A program made the position numbers and the translations under genes. This document shows, piece by piece, positions 15,579 through 24,372 of a DNA stretch of 64,000 nucleotides (the first letter of the stretch is position 1; each line of letters begins with the position of its first letter). Source of the DNA: Sphingosinicella sp. (GTDB lineage Bacteria > Pseudomonadota > Alphaproteobacteria > Sphingomonadales > Sphingomonadaceae). Under the pieces are notes generated by a model. That model did not search any database and was not told where the DNA came from. It saw only the letters and a program-made list of their open reading frames with translations. The stretch spans positions 1 through 64,000 of the forward strand of contig NZ_JACESP010000013.1 of assembly GCF_013911755.1 (NCBI RefSeq). The letters run 5' to 3'.

Positions 15579-15913
15579 CGTGGCCGGCGGTATATTAGGA
15601 GCCGATCCATCCCATTCGGGTGGCCAGCTTTCGCCATGGTGACGAGGGCAGTGCCGCCCGCCTTAACGACGATCCGTGCACCGATCTCAACACTGGCCGT
15701 CACCGACATCACACCGGAGACTGCGCCATAGGCTATACCAACAAAGCACGCCCAAGCAAGTACGGCTCGGAACAAACCGTGAACGGCGTTCCTGGCGCGC
15801 TCAATTGTGCGCGGCGCGGCGGTCGCATTGCTCGCCATACGGTGCCGCCGCCCGGTTCCCGCCTCCCGAAGAATGTCCGATGCCCTACCGGAGCTTTGGA
15901 TGACACAAGGCAT
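15575..15913 (-). CDS. Small single-span membrane protein coupled to the reverse transcriptase
   Basis: A 112-residue ORF. The ATG at 15913 has GGAG seven bases upstream. Residues about 48-70 form one hydrophobic segment (GLFRAVLAWACFVGIAYGAV). The C-terminal 30 residues (VEIGARIVVKAGGTALVTMA and on) are encoded by copy 1 of the 94-bp repeat. Its stop overlaps the RT start as ATGA, so both are co-translated. The frame stays open upstream to 16087, through copy 2 of the repeat. No family was recognised. It may be an RT partner or may simply lie within a structured RNA template. Confidence 0.55.
   Translation of the reverse strand: MPCVIQSSGRASDILREAGTGRRHRMASNATAAPRTIERARNAVHGLFRAVLAWACFVGIAYGAVSGVMSVTASVEIGARIVVKAGGTALVTMAKAGHPNGMDRLLIYRRPR
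15598..15691 (-). repeat. 94-bp direct repeat, copy 1 (inside the small ORF)
   Basis: It matches copy 2 at 92 of 94 positions with no gap. The mismatches are A at 15642 (C in copy 2) and T at 15677 (G in copy 2) on the plus strand. In the coding frame one change is silent and one is Val/Gly. Confidence 0.95.
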
Positions 15914-15936
15914 TTGCTCAACTCCTTTTCCATCAC

Positions 15937-16030
15937 GGAGCCGATCCATCCCATTCGGGTGGCCAGCTTTCGCCATGGTGCCGAGGGCAGTGCCGCCCGC
16001 CTTAACGACGATCCGGGCACCGATCTCAAC
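15937..16030 (-). repeat. 94-bp direct repeat, copy 2 (upstream of the small ORF)
   Basis: It lies exactly 339 bp from copy 1, a multiple of three. It ends 23 bp before the small ORF start, so it is non-coding if that start is right. The same frame is open through it. Confidence 0.95.
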
Positions 16031-16259
16031 TGGAGATAGCAACAACAATCTTCGGTCGCGGGGCCCCGACGGGGTCCGCTGCCACAATCAATATATCCAC
16101 GATAACAGTCCGCGGAAAGCAACTTGTTTTCCACAAACTCAATGACTTCGGTGAAGCAGTTTCTTTCCTATACTTCACTCCGCATGGGTACCGGCTTTCA
16201 CCGGTAAGACGCAGGGAAGATTCGCAACAGTGTGGCGGCGCGCGTGCTTTCGCGCCCCC
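16031..16259. other. Leader side of the RT island, with hairpins
   Basis: No gene is supported. A strong hairpin lies at 16058-16079 (GCGG/CCGC and CCCC/GGGG arms around GAC), a perfect inverted repeat TACCGG-N6-CCGGTA at 16189-16206, and GGCGCG-N8-CGCGCC at 16237-16256 just after the dipeptidase stop, possibly its weak terminator. A/T-rich DNA at 16085-16180 could hold the RT operon promoter. Confidence 0.4.
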
Positions 16260-17408
16260 TCACCCCGCCCAAACCTCGCGGAACAGCCGGTCGAAATTCC
16301 CGCCGATCACCTTTTCGATGACGCGCGCCGGGTACTTCGCGCGGTCCATTTCGGCGGCGATGATTTCCATGCGGCGGGCGCTGTTGAGATCGGGGACCGC
16401 AACCGGGCCATCGGCCTCTCCCGGTGCGCCGATGCCCGCCTTCTGCCGCGCCTCTGCCGTCTTGCGGACGATCTCCATATAGGCGGGGGAGATGTCGACG
16501 GGGGTGATGCTCTGGTCGCTGCCGATGCCGACGTGATCCTCTCCGCACAGGCGGATCGCGTGGGTGAGGTGCTTCATGAAGAGCGCGCGCGAGGGCGAGA
16601 CGGGATCGCGGCCGAGGAAGGGCATCAGGTAAATGCCGACGACGCCGCCGGTGTTCGACACGGCGCGGAGCGCGGCGTCGGGCTGGTTGCGCTGGCTATC
16701 ATAGACGGCGCGCGCGCCGGTGTGCGAGCAGGTGATCGGCTTCGATGAGGCCGCGGCGGCGTCCAGCACCGTTTGCGGCGTGGCGTGGCCGGTATCGACG
16801 AGGATGCCGAGGCTGTTCATGCGTGCCACCGCCTCCCGCCCAAGCGGGGTGAGGCCTTCGCCATCGGGCAGAGAGCTGCCGGCGCCGAGTGCGTTGCGAT
16901 CATTGTAGGTGAGCTGCATGATCTTCACCCACAGGCCGCCGAACGTTTCGATGAGGCTCAAATCCTCGCCGATCATCCCCATGCCCTGAAAGCCGAAGAT
17001 GATGCCGAGCTTGCCCTGCGCCTTCGCGGCGGCGAGGTCCGCATGGCGCTTCACGAGCAGGAAATGATCGGGGTGCGCCTCGATATGGCGCAGCCACTTC
17101 GCGATTTCCTTCACCGTGCCCTCGAAACCGCCGGGCTTGCCCACGGTGAGGTTGACCGCGGTGATGCCCGAAGCGCGGACGTTCGCGAGCTTTTCGGGCG
17201 TGAGCTCGCCGGGGGGCGGATACGGCACGTTCCACGTATCGGGCGAGGCGAGCGCATCGATGACGATCGCCTTCCGGTAAAGCGCGGCCACCGACGCCGG
17301 GATCGCGTCGGTGGTTGCGGCGATGGCGGGGGCGGCGAGCGCGGTGAGGCCGAGGCCCGCCGCGCCGGCTGCGAACGCGCGGCGGCTGATCTCGCTGGAT
17401 CCGGTCAT
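16260..17408 (-). CDS. Membrane dipeptidase-like protein (peptidase M19), Tat-exported, atypical metal site
   Basis: A 382-residue homologue of renal dipeptidase, a dinuclear zinc enzyme that cleaves dipeptides and some D-residue dipeptides. The N-terminus SRRAFAAG plus a hydrophobic stretch is a twin-arginine signal. Family landmarks are present: LVDTGHATPQT, ITCSHTGARAV, DHVGIGSDQS. The usual DGHxD metal motif is replaced by DALAS at 51-55, so both the His and Asp ligands are missing. Catalysis may be altered or use one metal. It is third in an operon with M14 and M20 peptidases, 15 bp after the M20 gene. Confidence 0.87.
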   Translation of the reverse strand: MTGSSEISRRAFAAGAAGLGLTALAAPAIAATTDAIPASVAALYRKAIVIDALASPDTWNVPYPPPGELTPEKLANVRASGITAVNLTVGKPGGFEGTVKEIAKWLRHIEAHPDHFLLVKRHADLAAAKAQGKLGIIFGFQGMGMIGEDLSLIETFGGLWVKIMQLTYNDRNALGAGSSLPDGEGLTPLGREAVARMNSLGILVDTGHATPQTVLDAAAASSKPITCSHTGARAVYDSQRNQPDAALRAVSNTGGVVGIYLMPFLGRDPVSPSRALFMKHLTHAIRLCGEDHVGIGSDQSITPVDISPAYMEIVRKTAEARQKAGIGAPGEADGPVAVPDLNSARRMEIIAAEMDRAKYPARVIEKVIGGNFDRLFREVWAG

Positions 17409-17423
17409 GATGCCCCCTGCCCC

Positions 17424-18980
17424 TCAGCGCTTCGCGACGGCGTGGACGACGTCGACGTAGAACTTCTCCGCCTCCGTGATGCCCGCGACCTTCGTGCCCG
17501 GCTTCGGATCGATGACGATGAACTCGTTGGGCGCGTGCGCGCCCGCGCCGTAGCCGATGCCCGCCGAAACGATCGGCATCTTCAGGATATCGGTGAACAC
17601 GTAATAGGGCGCGCTGCCCGCGAGGCGGGGCATGACGCTCGGCGTGATGCCGTACTTGCGGTACGTGCCGATCACCGCCTGCACGAGCGGCTCCTTCACC
17701 GAAGACTGCGCGGGCGGATAGCCCGACAGGCGCGTGAGCTTGATGTCGGTGAAGCCCTTCGCATCAAGATGCGCGCGGATCAGGCGTTCCGACTCGTCGG
17801 GCGTCTGGTTCGGCACGAGGCGCGAATCGAACTTGGCGGTGAACTTGTGCGGCAGGATGGTCTTGGTGCCCTCCCCCGAATAGCCGCCCCAGATACCGTC
17901 CATGTTGAGCGTGGTGTTGAAGAGGTACTGCGTGATCGCCTCGCGGCCGGTCATGCCGCCGATCCACTTCTCGACGCCGAGCGACTTCTGCATCGCCGCC
18001 TCGTTCGCTTCCCAGGCGGGGAGGACGCCGTTGATGAGCTCCTGCTCTTCCTGGTTCGGCTGGCGGATCGAATCGTAGAAGCCGGGCACGGTGATGACGT
18101 TGCCGTCGGGCGAGGTGAGGCTCGCGATCGCCTGCGCGAGGCGGAGGCCCGGCGCATCGACGATGGCCTTCAGCGAACTATGGATCTCCGCATCCTTCGG
18201 GCCGCCCTGCGGGCCGCCCTGCGCCTCAAGCTCGAAATAGATGTTGCCCTTGACGCCGAGCGACATCTGAACGCCGCCCGCGAGCGTCTGCCCCATCATC
18301 GGGAAGAGGACGCCGCCGTTCGCCTGCTTCAAACGGTCCGCATATTTGGCGATGAGGTCCGGGTAGTGCGGCGAGCCAAGCTCCTCCTCGCCTTCCGCGA
18401 GCAGCATGATGTTCACGGGCAGCTTGCCCTCGGCCTTGATGATGGCTTCGAGCGCGTTGAGGAAGATGCGCTGCGGGCCCTTCTGGTTGGTCGCGCCGCG
18501 CGCCATGAGGACGCGGCCGAGCGCGTGGTCCTCCACGATCGTTCCCGCGAAGGCATCGACGTTCCAGCCCACCGGCTCGATCGGCTGCACGTCGTACATC
18601 ATGTAAACCGCGATCGTGGTCTTCGCGCCCGCGTCGTAATAGCCCCAGACGCCGGGGTGGCGCTTGGTGGGGGCAAGCTCGGCCTCCTTGAAGCCGAGCG
18701 CCTTGAGATCGGCGATCAGCATGTTCGCCATGTCGTTCACGCCGTCGTTCTGCGCGCTGATCGAACGCTGGCGCACCCAGCGCTGCACGTTCTCGATGTG
18801 CGCGGCCTTGTTGGCGTCGATGTATTTATAGGCAGCGGCGTGCTTGCCCTTGTAGGGCGCGACCTTGCCGGCGTCGTAGGCCTTCTCCGTGGTGAAGGGG
18901 AACTCGGGACGCTTCACCTCCTGCGCGGTGGCGGAAAACGCGACGGCGGAAAACGCGGCGGCGAGAAGTAGAGACTTCAT
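17424..18980 (-). CDS. Exported M20 family peptidase-like protein with substituted metal ligands
   Basis: A 518-residue protein. The signal peptide is about residues 1-20 (ends SATAQ). The M20 scaffold is clear: MYDVQPIEPVGW at 128-139, RGATNQKG at 161-168, AEGEEELGSPH at 195-205. In active M20 enzymes the first is HYDVQP and the second RGxxDDKG. Here His is Met128 and the bridging Asp is Asn165, while D130 and E198-E199 remain. It may be a weak hydrolase, or bind metal differently, or act as a binding protein. The ATG at 18980 directly starts the signal peptide. It lies 20 bp after the M14 gene in the same operon. Confidence 0.88.
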   Translation of the reverse strand: MKSLLLAAAFSAVAFSATAQEVKRPEFPFTTEKAYDAGKVAPYKGKHAAAYKYIDANKAAHIENVQRWVRQRSISAQNDGVNDMANMLIADLKALGFKEAELAPTKRHPGVWGYYDAGAKTTIAVYMMYDVQPIEPVGWNVDAFAGTIVEDHALGRVLMARGATNQKGPQRIFLNALEAIIKAEGKLPVNIMLLAEGEEELGSPHYPDLIAKYADRLKQANGGVLFPMMGQTLAGGVQMSLGVKGNIYFELEAQGGPQGGPKDAEIHSSLKAIVDAPGLRLAQAIASLTSPDGNVITVPGFYDSIRQPNQEEQELINGVLPAWEANEAAMQKSLGVEKWIGGMTGREAITQYLFNTTLNMDGIWGGYSGEGTKTILPHKFTAKFDSRLVPNQTPDESERLIRAHLDAKGFTDIKLTRLSGYPPAQSSVKEPLVQAVIGTYRKYGITPSVMPRLAGSAPYYVFTDILKMPIVSAGIGYGAGAHAPNEFIVIDPKPGTKVAGITEAEKFYVDVVHAVAKR

Positions 18981-19000
18981 GGGGGGAAACTCCTTCAGGG

Positions 19001-21733
19001 TTATTCGGCGGCGGCGATGGGCGCCGGGACGGGGGGATCGATGTCGGTGAGGCCGAGCTGCTTCCAGTTGATGAGCGCGTTGTAGAGCATCCGGAACTCG
19101 CCGAGGTTCTGCCAGCGCCACACAGGGTTCGTGGCGAACATGAGGATGCGGCCCTGGCCCTGCGGGACGTTGAGGATGGCGGCGCGGTCCTTCACCTGAT
19201 CGGCGCCGCGCATGAAGCCGCTCAGCACGCCCTCCTTGCCGCCGGGGAATTCCATCATGACGCGGCCCTTCAGCCGCTCCGGCACGCCGAACATCGCGTT
19301 CGACGCCCAGCGCACGGGCAGTTCCGCCTCGTCGTAGCCGTAGAAGACGGGGTTCTTCGGCTGCAGCACCTTCGCCTTCACGATCGGGCCCGGCGCGTAG
19401 AAATCGCCCGTGGTGCGCGTCGAGACGATGTCGCCCACAAGGCCGAACTCCACCGGCACGGCGCTCGCATCGCCCGTGGTGATGAGCGTGCCGCCCGCCT
19501 CCACGAACTTCCGAAGCTCGACCATGCCTTCAAGGCCCATGCCGCCGCGCACGTCCTCCGACGACCCGTAGTCGCCGAGGAAGCGGTAACGATCCGTCTT
19601 CGTGTACGGCAGCGGCTTCCCCTTCACGGGAATGTCGAACACGATGTCCTTCGTCGAACGGCCCTGCGTCGGCAGGATGATGACGTCGTACCTGTCGCGG
19701 AGGTTGCCGGCGCGGACCTGCTCCTTGAAGATGAGGTCGTAGGCGATCTCGTGCTGGTCGAATGCATAGCGCACCCAGCCAACCTTCTCGCTCGACCCCC
19801 ACGTGCTGAACATCGCCGTGCGCGGCAGCACGCTCTCGTGCGCAGCGGGCTTGCCGCTGACGGCGACGGCGTGGAGACCGAGCGCTTCCACCGCGGGCTT
19901 CAGAACGTCGTAGGCGCTGCCGTCGACGAGCAGCGAGCCGGCCGGGATGGCCTTGCCGCCCGCCTTGAAATCGGCCTCGGCAACACTGACCTTCGCGTCC
20001 TTCAGGCGGTAGCGGAGCGTCGCGAGACCGACCGAGCCGTGATCGAGAACCGCGTAGGTGCGCGCACCGGGACCCGAAATGCTGCCGCGCGGCGTCAGGC
20101 GATCGACTTGCGTCGTCGGAATATCGAGCGCGGCCTTGTCGTCCACCTCGACCACATCGACATGCGCCATCATGCCCATCGTCCAGGCGGCATCGTCGTA
20201 GGTGCCGAGCTTCTCGTCGGGGTAATTGTCCTGCTTGCGAAGCAGGATCTTCGCCAGGCGCCCGTAGGGCTGATCGAGCTTCACGACCAGCGAGCCGGCG
20301 GGATAGCTGACGTCCTTGAGCTTGACCGGCTTCGCAGCGCGTCCGACCTCGATGCCCTGCAGCCGCAGGAGATTGGTCACGAAGGCAACGCGCGTCTCGT
20401 CCTTGTGGCCGCCCGGGATGATGTACGCGTAAGGCGCCTTCGTCTTTCCGTTTTCGACGGCATTCGCGCTCTTCTTGTAGAAGTTTTCGAGGATGACTTT
20501 CGGGTGCTTGACGGCGAGGTCGAGCGCAGTCAGCACGCCCGTCTGCATGTAGTTGGTGTTGTTGCGCATCGACCAGACGACCTCCTTGTAGGGAGGGCTG
20601 GGGCGATACCAATCGCGCTTCGTCCAATCGCCGCCGCGCACGGAGGTCTGCACCTCGGGCGCGACATGCCGCAGCATCGTCGTCGCGCCGCCATTGCCGA
20701 AGGTTTCGTACATGCGCAGCATACCGTTGTGGTTCGACGACATGAAGGCGAGGTAGCCCGGCGTCCAGGCATCGACGAAACCGTGCGTCCAAACGCCCGG
20801 CATCCCGTATTTGGTGAGCTGCGCCATCTCGTAGTTCGCGAACCACGGCAATTCGCCGAACAGGATCGGATCGAGATCGGGGTTCTGCGGCGCCTGACCG
20901 CTGTAGGTATAGAGGAACGGCACCGATTCATGCAGCTCGTGCATCACCGGCGGGTGCCATTCCATGTAATATTTCATCAAATGGCGGGCGCTGACATCCG
21001 AGAAGTTAATGTCGCGGTTGTTGTCGTGATAAATATATTTGCCCCAGTAGGGCGGACCGCCGGGCTTGTTGCGGTCGTCGGTCTCGTCGATGAGGTTGCG
21101 GTAGTACCAGTCGACATAGCGGTCGCGGCCGTCCGCCTCCAGCACGGGGCTGAGCGCAACGACAAGATTGTCGCGGATACCGCGGATCATCTCGCCTTCG
21201 TCGGTGAGCAGGCGATAGGCAAGCTCCATCAGCATCTCGGGCGGCCCGGTTTCGGCGCTGTGGAGTCCGGCGGACAGGTGGTAGATCGGCTTCGTTCCGG
21301 CAATCACCGCCGGCGCATCCGCAGCCGGCAGACGGCGCGGGTCGGCGAGCAGCGCGAGGTTCTGCTTGTAGGTATCGAGCTTCGCCAGATTCTCCTCCGA
21401 CGAGATCATCACAACGATATTCTCGCGGCCTTCCTCGGACTTGCCGATCTCGACGATCCTGATGCGCGGCGATTTTTCGGCCAGCGCGCGATAATAGCCG
21501 ACGATCTGATCGTAATAGTGCAGCACCTTCGGCGCGCCGATGTGGCTTCCCAGAACTTGTTTCGGAGACGGAACCGTTTCGGACACGGGCAGGTGATCGA
21601 CAAGCGGACTGCTGAATTCCGGTTTCGTCGTCCAGGCTTTTACGGATTTTGCGAAATCGGGGTCCATCGGCTGTGCAGCCGCCGCCGTGCCGAGGAGCGC
21701 TGCAATCGCAACGCCGAAAGCCATTTTCACCAT
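19001..21733 (-). CDS. Exported M14 family zinc carboxypeptidase-like protein
   Basis: About 910 residues, much longer than a minimal M14 domain (~300). The signal peptide is about residues 1-20 (GVAIAALLGTAAAAQ). The M14 domain lies in the first third: RIVEIGKSEEGRENIVVM, the HxxE zinc pair in GLHSAETGPPE, and a downstream MHELHES that may give the third ligand. The long C-terminal part holds beta-rich and glutamine-amidotransferase-like stretches (VDGSAYDVLKPAVEALGL) with no catalytic motif I can name. The ATG at 21733 follows GGGGTGG; an ATG at 21724 is also possible. It is the first gene of the peptidase operon, divergent from a TBDR. Confidence 0.85.
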   Translation of the reverse strand: MVKMAFGVAIAALLGTAAAAQPMDPDFAKSVKAWTTKPEFSSPLVDHLPVSETVPSPKQVLGSHIGAPKVLHYYDQIVGYYRALAEKSPRIRIVEIGKSEEGRENIVVMISSEENLAKLDTYKQNLALLADPRRLPAADAPAVIAGTKPIYHLSAGLHSAETGPPEMLMELAYRLLTDEGEMIRGIRDNLVVALSPVLEADGRDRYVDWYYRNLIDETDDRNKPGGPPYWGKYIYHDNNRDINFSDVSARHLMKYYMEWHPPVMHELHESVPFLYTYSGQAPQNPDLDPILFGELPWFANYEMAQLTKYGMPGVWTHGFVDAWTPGYLAFMSSNHNGMLRMYETFGNGGATTMLRHVAPEVQTSVRGGDWTKRDWYRPSPPYKEVVWSMRNNTNYMQTGVLTALDLAVKHPKVILENFYKKSANAVENGKTKAPYAYIIPGGHKDETRVAFVTNLLRLQGIEVGRAAKPVKLKDVSYPAGSLVVKLDQPYGRLAKILLRKQDNYPDEKLGTYDDAAWTMGMMAHVDVVEVDDKAALDIPTTQVDRLTPRGSISGPGARTYAVLDHGSVGLATLRYRLKDAKVSVAEADFKAGGKAIPAGSLLVDGSAYDVLKPAVEALGLHAVAVSGKPAAHESVLPRTAMFSTWGSSEKVGWVRYAFDQHEIAYDLIFKEQVRAGNLRDRYDVIILPTQGRSTKDIVFDIPVKGKPLPYTKTDRYRFLGDYGSSEDVRGGMGLEGMVELRKFVEAGGTLITTGDASAVPVEFGLVGDIVSTRTTGDFYAPGPIVKAKVLQPKNPVFYGYDEAELPVRWASNAMFGVPERLKGRVMMEFPGGKEGVLSGFMRGADQVKDRAAILNVPQGQGRILMFATNPVWRWQNLGEFRMLYNALINWKQLGLTDIDPPVPAPIAAAE

Positions 21734-22083
21734 TTCCACCCCTTCTACGCCACACCGACAACACGCAACGCCGGCCTTCCGCGTCAATCGCCGAAGCCGT
21801 TTGGCATCCCCTTGCGGAGACCTGATGCTTGATAGCATCAGGATTTCATCATTTTTTCCCAATGCGCAACAATCATCTTGCCAAGTGCGTGAGCCCGACT
21901 CAGAACGGCACGGTCGGAGAGCACAAGCCTTGTTCGTGCCCTCTCTCAAAATAGACCGGACGCAAATTCGGTTGGGGGGAAACGATTAAAAACAAGGTCT
22001 TAGGGGTCCAGTCGCAGGCCCTGCCTTCACACAATTCGATGTCCGGCAGTCCGAATGCCGGCACGCGTAAAGGGAGATGTAGA
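21734..22083. promoter_or_regulatory. Divergent control region of the peptidase operon and TBDR
   Basis: This 350-bp stretch has no supportable gene. It should contain promoters for both directions. Its main feature is a perfect palindrome at 21821-21842 (listed separately). An A/T-rich stretch follows it at 21842-21862. Confidence 0.5.
21821..21842. promoter_or_regulatory. Perfect 9+9 bp palindrome, candidate operator
   Basis: Arms CCTGATGCT and AGCATCAGG flank TGAT. It is located between the divergent peptidase operon and TBDR, where a repressor or activator could control both. No regulator gene is adjacent. Confidence 0.55.
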
Positions 22084-24348
22084 GTGAGCAAGACGATCGG
22101 AATGTCCTTTTTCCTCGCCGCAACGGCGCTGACCGGAGTGAGCGGAACCGCCGCCGCGCAGGAAGCCGTGGGTGACGAAATCATCATCACCGCGCTGAAG
22201 CGCGACACGAACCTGCAGGATACGCCGATTTCGATCTCCGCGATCACCGGCGATGCCATCTCGAACTCGGGCGTCCAGAGCATCGCCGATCTCAATTCGA
22301 GCGTACCCAGCCTCACGTTCGTCGACGGCGGCCCCTCGCAGCGCCGTGTCGTCATCCGCGGCATTCAGGCCGCGGGCGAACCGACGGTCGGCACCTATTA
22401 CGACGAAACCCCGGTGACGGGCGTGATCGGCGCGGGCAACGACGCCGGCGGCTCCACCCCTGAACTGCGCCTGTTCGACGTCGAGCGCGTCGAAGTGCTG
22501 CGCGGCCCGCAGGGCACGCTCTACGGTTCGGGCTCGATGGGCGGCACGCTGCGCGTGATCTACAAGAAGCCGACGAACGAATTCGACGCCGCGATCGACA
22601 CCAGCCTTTCGGCAACCAAGCACGGCGGCGCCAACTTCGAAGCAAGCGGCATGGTGAACGTGCCGATCGCAACCGACAAGCTGGCGATGCGCGCCACGGG
22701 CTTCTACCGCAAGGCGGACGGCTACATCGACAACACGACGCTCCGCATCAAGGACATCAACGAGCAGAAATACTACGGCGGACGCCTGCTGCTGAGAGCG
22801 ACCCCGACCGACGATCTGACGATCGATGCGGCGTACTACATGAACCGGGCGCGGACGGACACGCCGTCGTGGACGCTCGAAGCGGGCAAGTACAATTCGG
22901 ACGCGCTGACGCGCCAGCCGATACGCGACGACGTGGACCTCTTCAGCCTCACGGCCGCGTATGATTTCGGCGGCGTGGTGCTGACGGCGGCGGGCTCCTA
23001 CATGGAGCGCGACATTTCGACGGTGAGCGACGTTTCGCGCTTCATCCGCTCGACGCGCACGGCGGCGGGCTGCGGTGCCCGCCTCAACGGCAGCCCGGCG
23101 ATCCCGTGCGCCGGCACCCAGCTTACGGACTATTATGCGCTCGTCGACAGCCAGTCGACGTCGGCGCTGTTCCCGCAGCAGAACATGGAAGCGTGGACGG
23201 GCGAAATCCGCCTCAGCTCTGACGGCACGGGGCCGCTCAACTGGACCATCGGCGGCTTCTTCTCGGACCGCGACATCCACGTGGAAAACCCGCAGGTGAA
23301 CGCCGATCCGGTGACGGGCGCGATCATCTATCCGCTCGAGATCGCGACGTCGCGCTACATCAACGACAGCCTTCGCCAGGTCGCGGCATTCGGCGAAGTC
23401 TCGTATGATGTGACCGACCGCCTGAACCTGACCGCGGGCGTCCGTTACTTCCGCTACGACAAGGACATCAACGGCGAGACGACGAAGGGCTCCATCCTCG
23501 TCGGCGCGGTGGTGCGCCCGCTCTCGTTCGTATCCTCGGACGAGGACGGCACGGCGTTCAAGTTCAACGCTTCGTACAAGATCACCGACGACGTGCTGTT
23601 CTACGCCGAAGCTTCGCAGGGCTTCCGCCCCGGCGGCGCGAACCAGGTGATCGGCCTTGCGCAGGAACTGACGCCGTACCAGTCGGACAGCCTGTGGAAC
23701 TACGAGGCGGGTCTGAAGACGACGCTGCTCGATCGCAAGCTGACGCTCAACATGGACGTGTTCCAGATCGACTGGTCGGACATGCAGATCAGCACGCGCA
23801 CGCCGAACGGCGCGTTCGCCTATATCGGCAACGCGGGCTCGGCGCGTATCCGCGGCTTCGAACTTGAAGGTTCGCTGCGTCCGGTCGAGGGCCTCTCGAT
23901 CTCGGGCAACCTCGCCTATCTCGACGCCAAGCTGACCGAAGACCAGCCGAACGCCGGTACGTCGATCGCCCCGGCCGCCGGTTTCGACGGCGACCGCATC
24001 CCGTTCGTGCCGAAGTTCACGGCGGGTCTTTCGGCGCAGTACGTGTGGGGCCTCGCGGAGGGGCTGAACGGCTTCCTGCGCATGGATGCCAACCATGTCG
24101 GCGGTTCGTGGTCGGACTTCCGTCCGTCCTACGTCTTCACGCGCTACATCGACGACTATGAAATCGCGAACCTGCGCATCGGCGTCGAGGCGGAAGACAA
24201 TGCCTGGGGCGTGTATGCGTTCGTGAACAACCTGTTCGACGACACGGCGATCACGCGCTCGACCTCGAACGCAATCGCGCAGAACCGCACGCTCGTGAAC
24301 AGCGTCGCGCCGCGCACGGTGGGCCTGAACTTCCGCGCCAACTTCTAA
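22084..24348 (+). CDS. TonB-dependent outer-membrane receptor (peptide locus)
   Basis: A 754-residue receptor. The GTG at 22084 with GGGAG upstream opens a signal peptide ending near GTAAAQ. The TonB-box region is DEIIITALKRDTNLQDTPIS, and the plug contains VEVLRGPQGTLYGSGSMGGT. The barrel closes with VGLNFRANF. It is divergent from three exported peptidases, so peptides are the likely substrate, which is inference from context. A strong bidirectional terminator follows. Confidence 0.93.
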   Translation: MSKTIGMSFFLAATALTGVSGTAAAQEAVGDEIIITALKRDTNLQDTPISISAITGDAISNSGVQSIADLNSSVPSLTFVDGGPSQRRVVIRGIQAAGEPTVGTYYDETPVTGVIGAGNDAGGSTPELRLFDVERVEVLRGPQGTLYGSGSMGGTLRVIYKKPTNEFDAAIDTSLSATKHGGANFEASGMVNVPIATDKLAMRATGFYRKADGYIDNTTLRIKDINEQKYYGGRLLLRATPTDDLTIDAAYYMNRARTDTPSWTLEAGKYNSDALTRQPIRDDVDLFSLTAAYDFGGVVLTAAGSYMERDISTVSDVSRFIRSTRTAAGCGARLNGSPAIPCAGTQLTDYYALVDSQSTSALFPQQNMEAWTGEIRLSSDGTGPLNWTIGGFFSDRDIHVENPQVNADPVTGAIIYPLEIATSRYINDSLRQVAAFGEVSYDVTDRLNLTAGVRYFRYDKDINGETTKGSILVGAVVRPLSFVSSDEDGTAFKFNASYKITDDVLFYAEASQGFRPGGANQVIGLAQELTPYQSDSLWNYEAGLKTTLLDRKLTLNMDVFQIDWSDMQISTRTPNGAFAYIGNAGSARIRGFELEGSLRPVEGLSISGNLAYLDAKLTEDQPNAGTSIAPAAGFDGDRIPFVPKFTAGLSAQYVWGLAEGLNGFLRMDANHVGGSWSDFRPSYVFTRYIDDYEIANLRIGVEAEDNAWGVYAFVNNLFDDTAITRSTSNAIAQNRTLVNSVAPRTVGLNFRANF

Positions 24349-24372
24349 GCGGCGCAGTCAGCCAAAAAATAT

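Noticed and set aside
15598-16030. Diversity-generating retroelement with template and variable repeats
   Set aside because: The two 94-bp copies beside an RT look like TR/VR, but they differ at only two sites, A/C and T/G, so the changes are not confined to adenines of one strand. RT motif B is QGMPLSP, not the SQ form of DGR enzymes, and no accessory avd-like gene is seen.
14298-16206. Group II intron
   Set aside because: The RT has no maturase-X or endonuclease motif that I can see, no GUGYG-type 5' end was identified, and no domain V hairpin is found in the 3' flank.
14298-16206. Classical retron
   Set aside because: The VTG signature of retron RTs was not found (the equivalent region after FLGMEL is SRRGHGPYQLRV), and no clear msr-msd with long a1/a2 complementarity could be drawn by eye. 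It is not excluded by computation.
16773-18971. Plus-strand frame of about 730 codons opposite the M19/M20 genes
   Set aside because: It spans two real antisense genes and has typical shadow composition.
22027-24096. Minus-strand frame of about 690 codons opposite the second TBDR
   Set aside because: Arg/Val-rich shadow composition, no start context and no motif.
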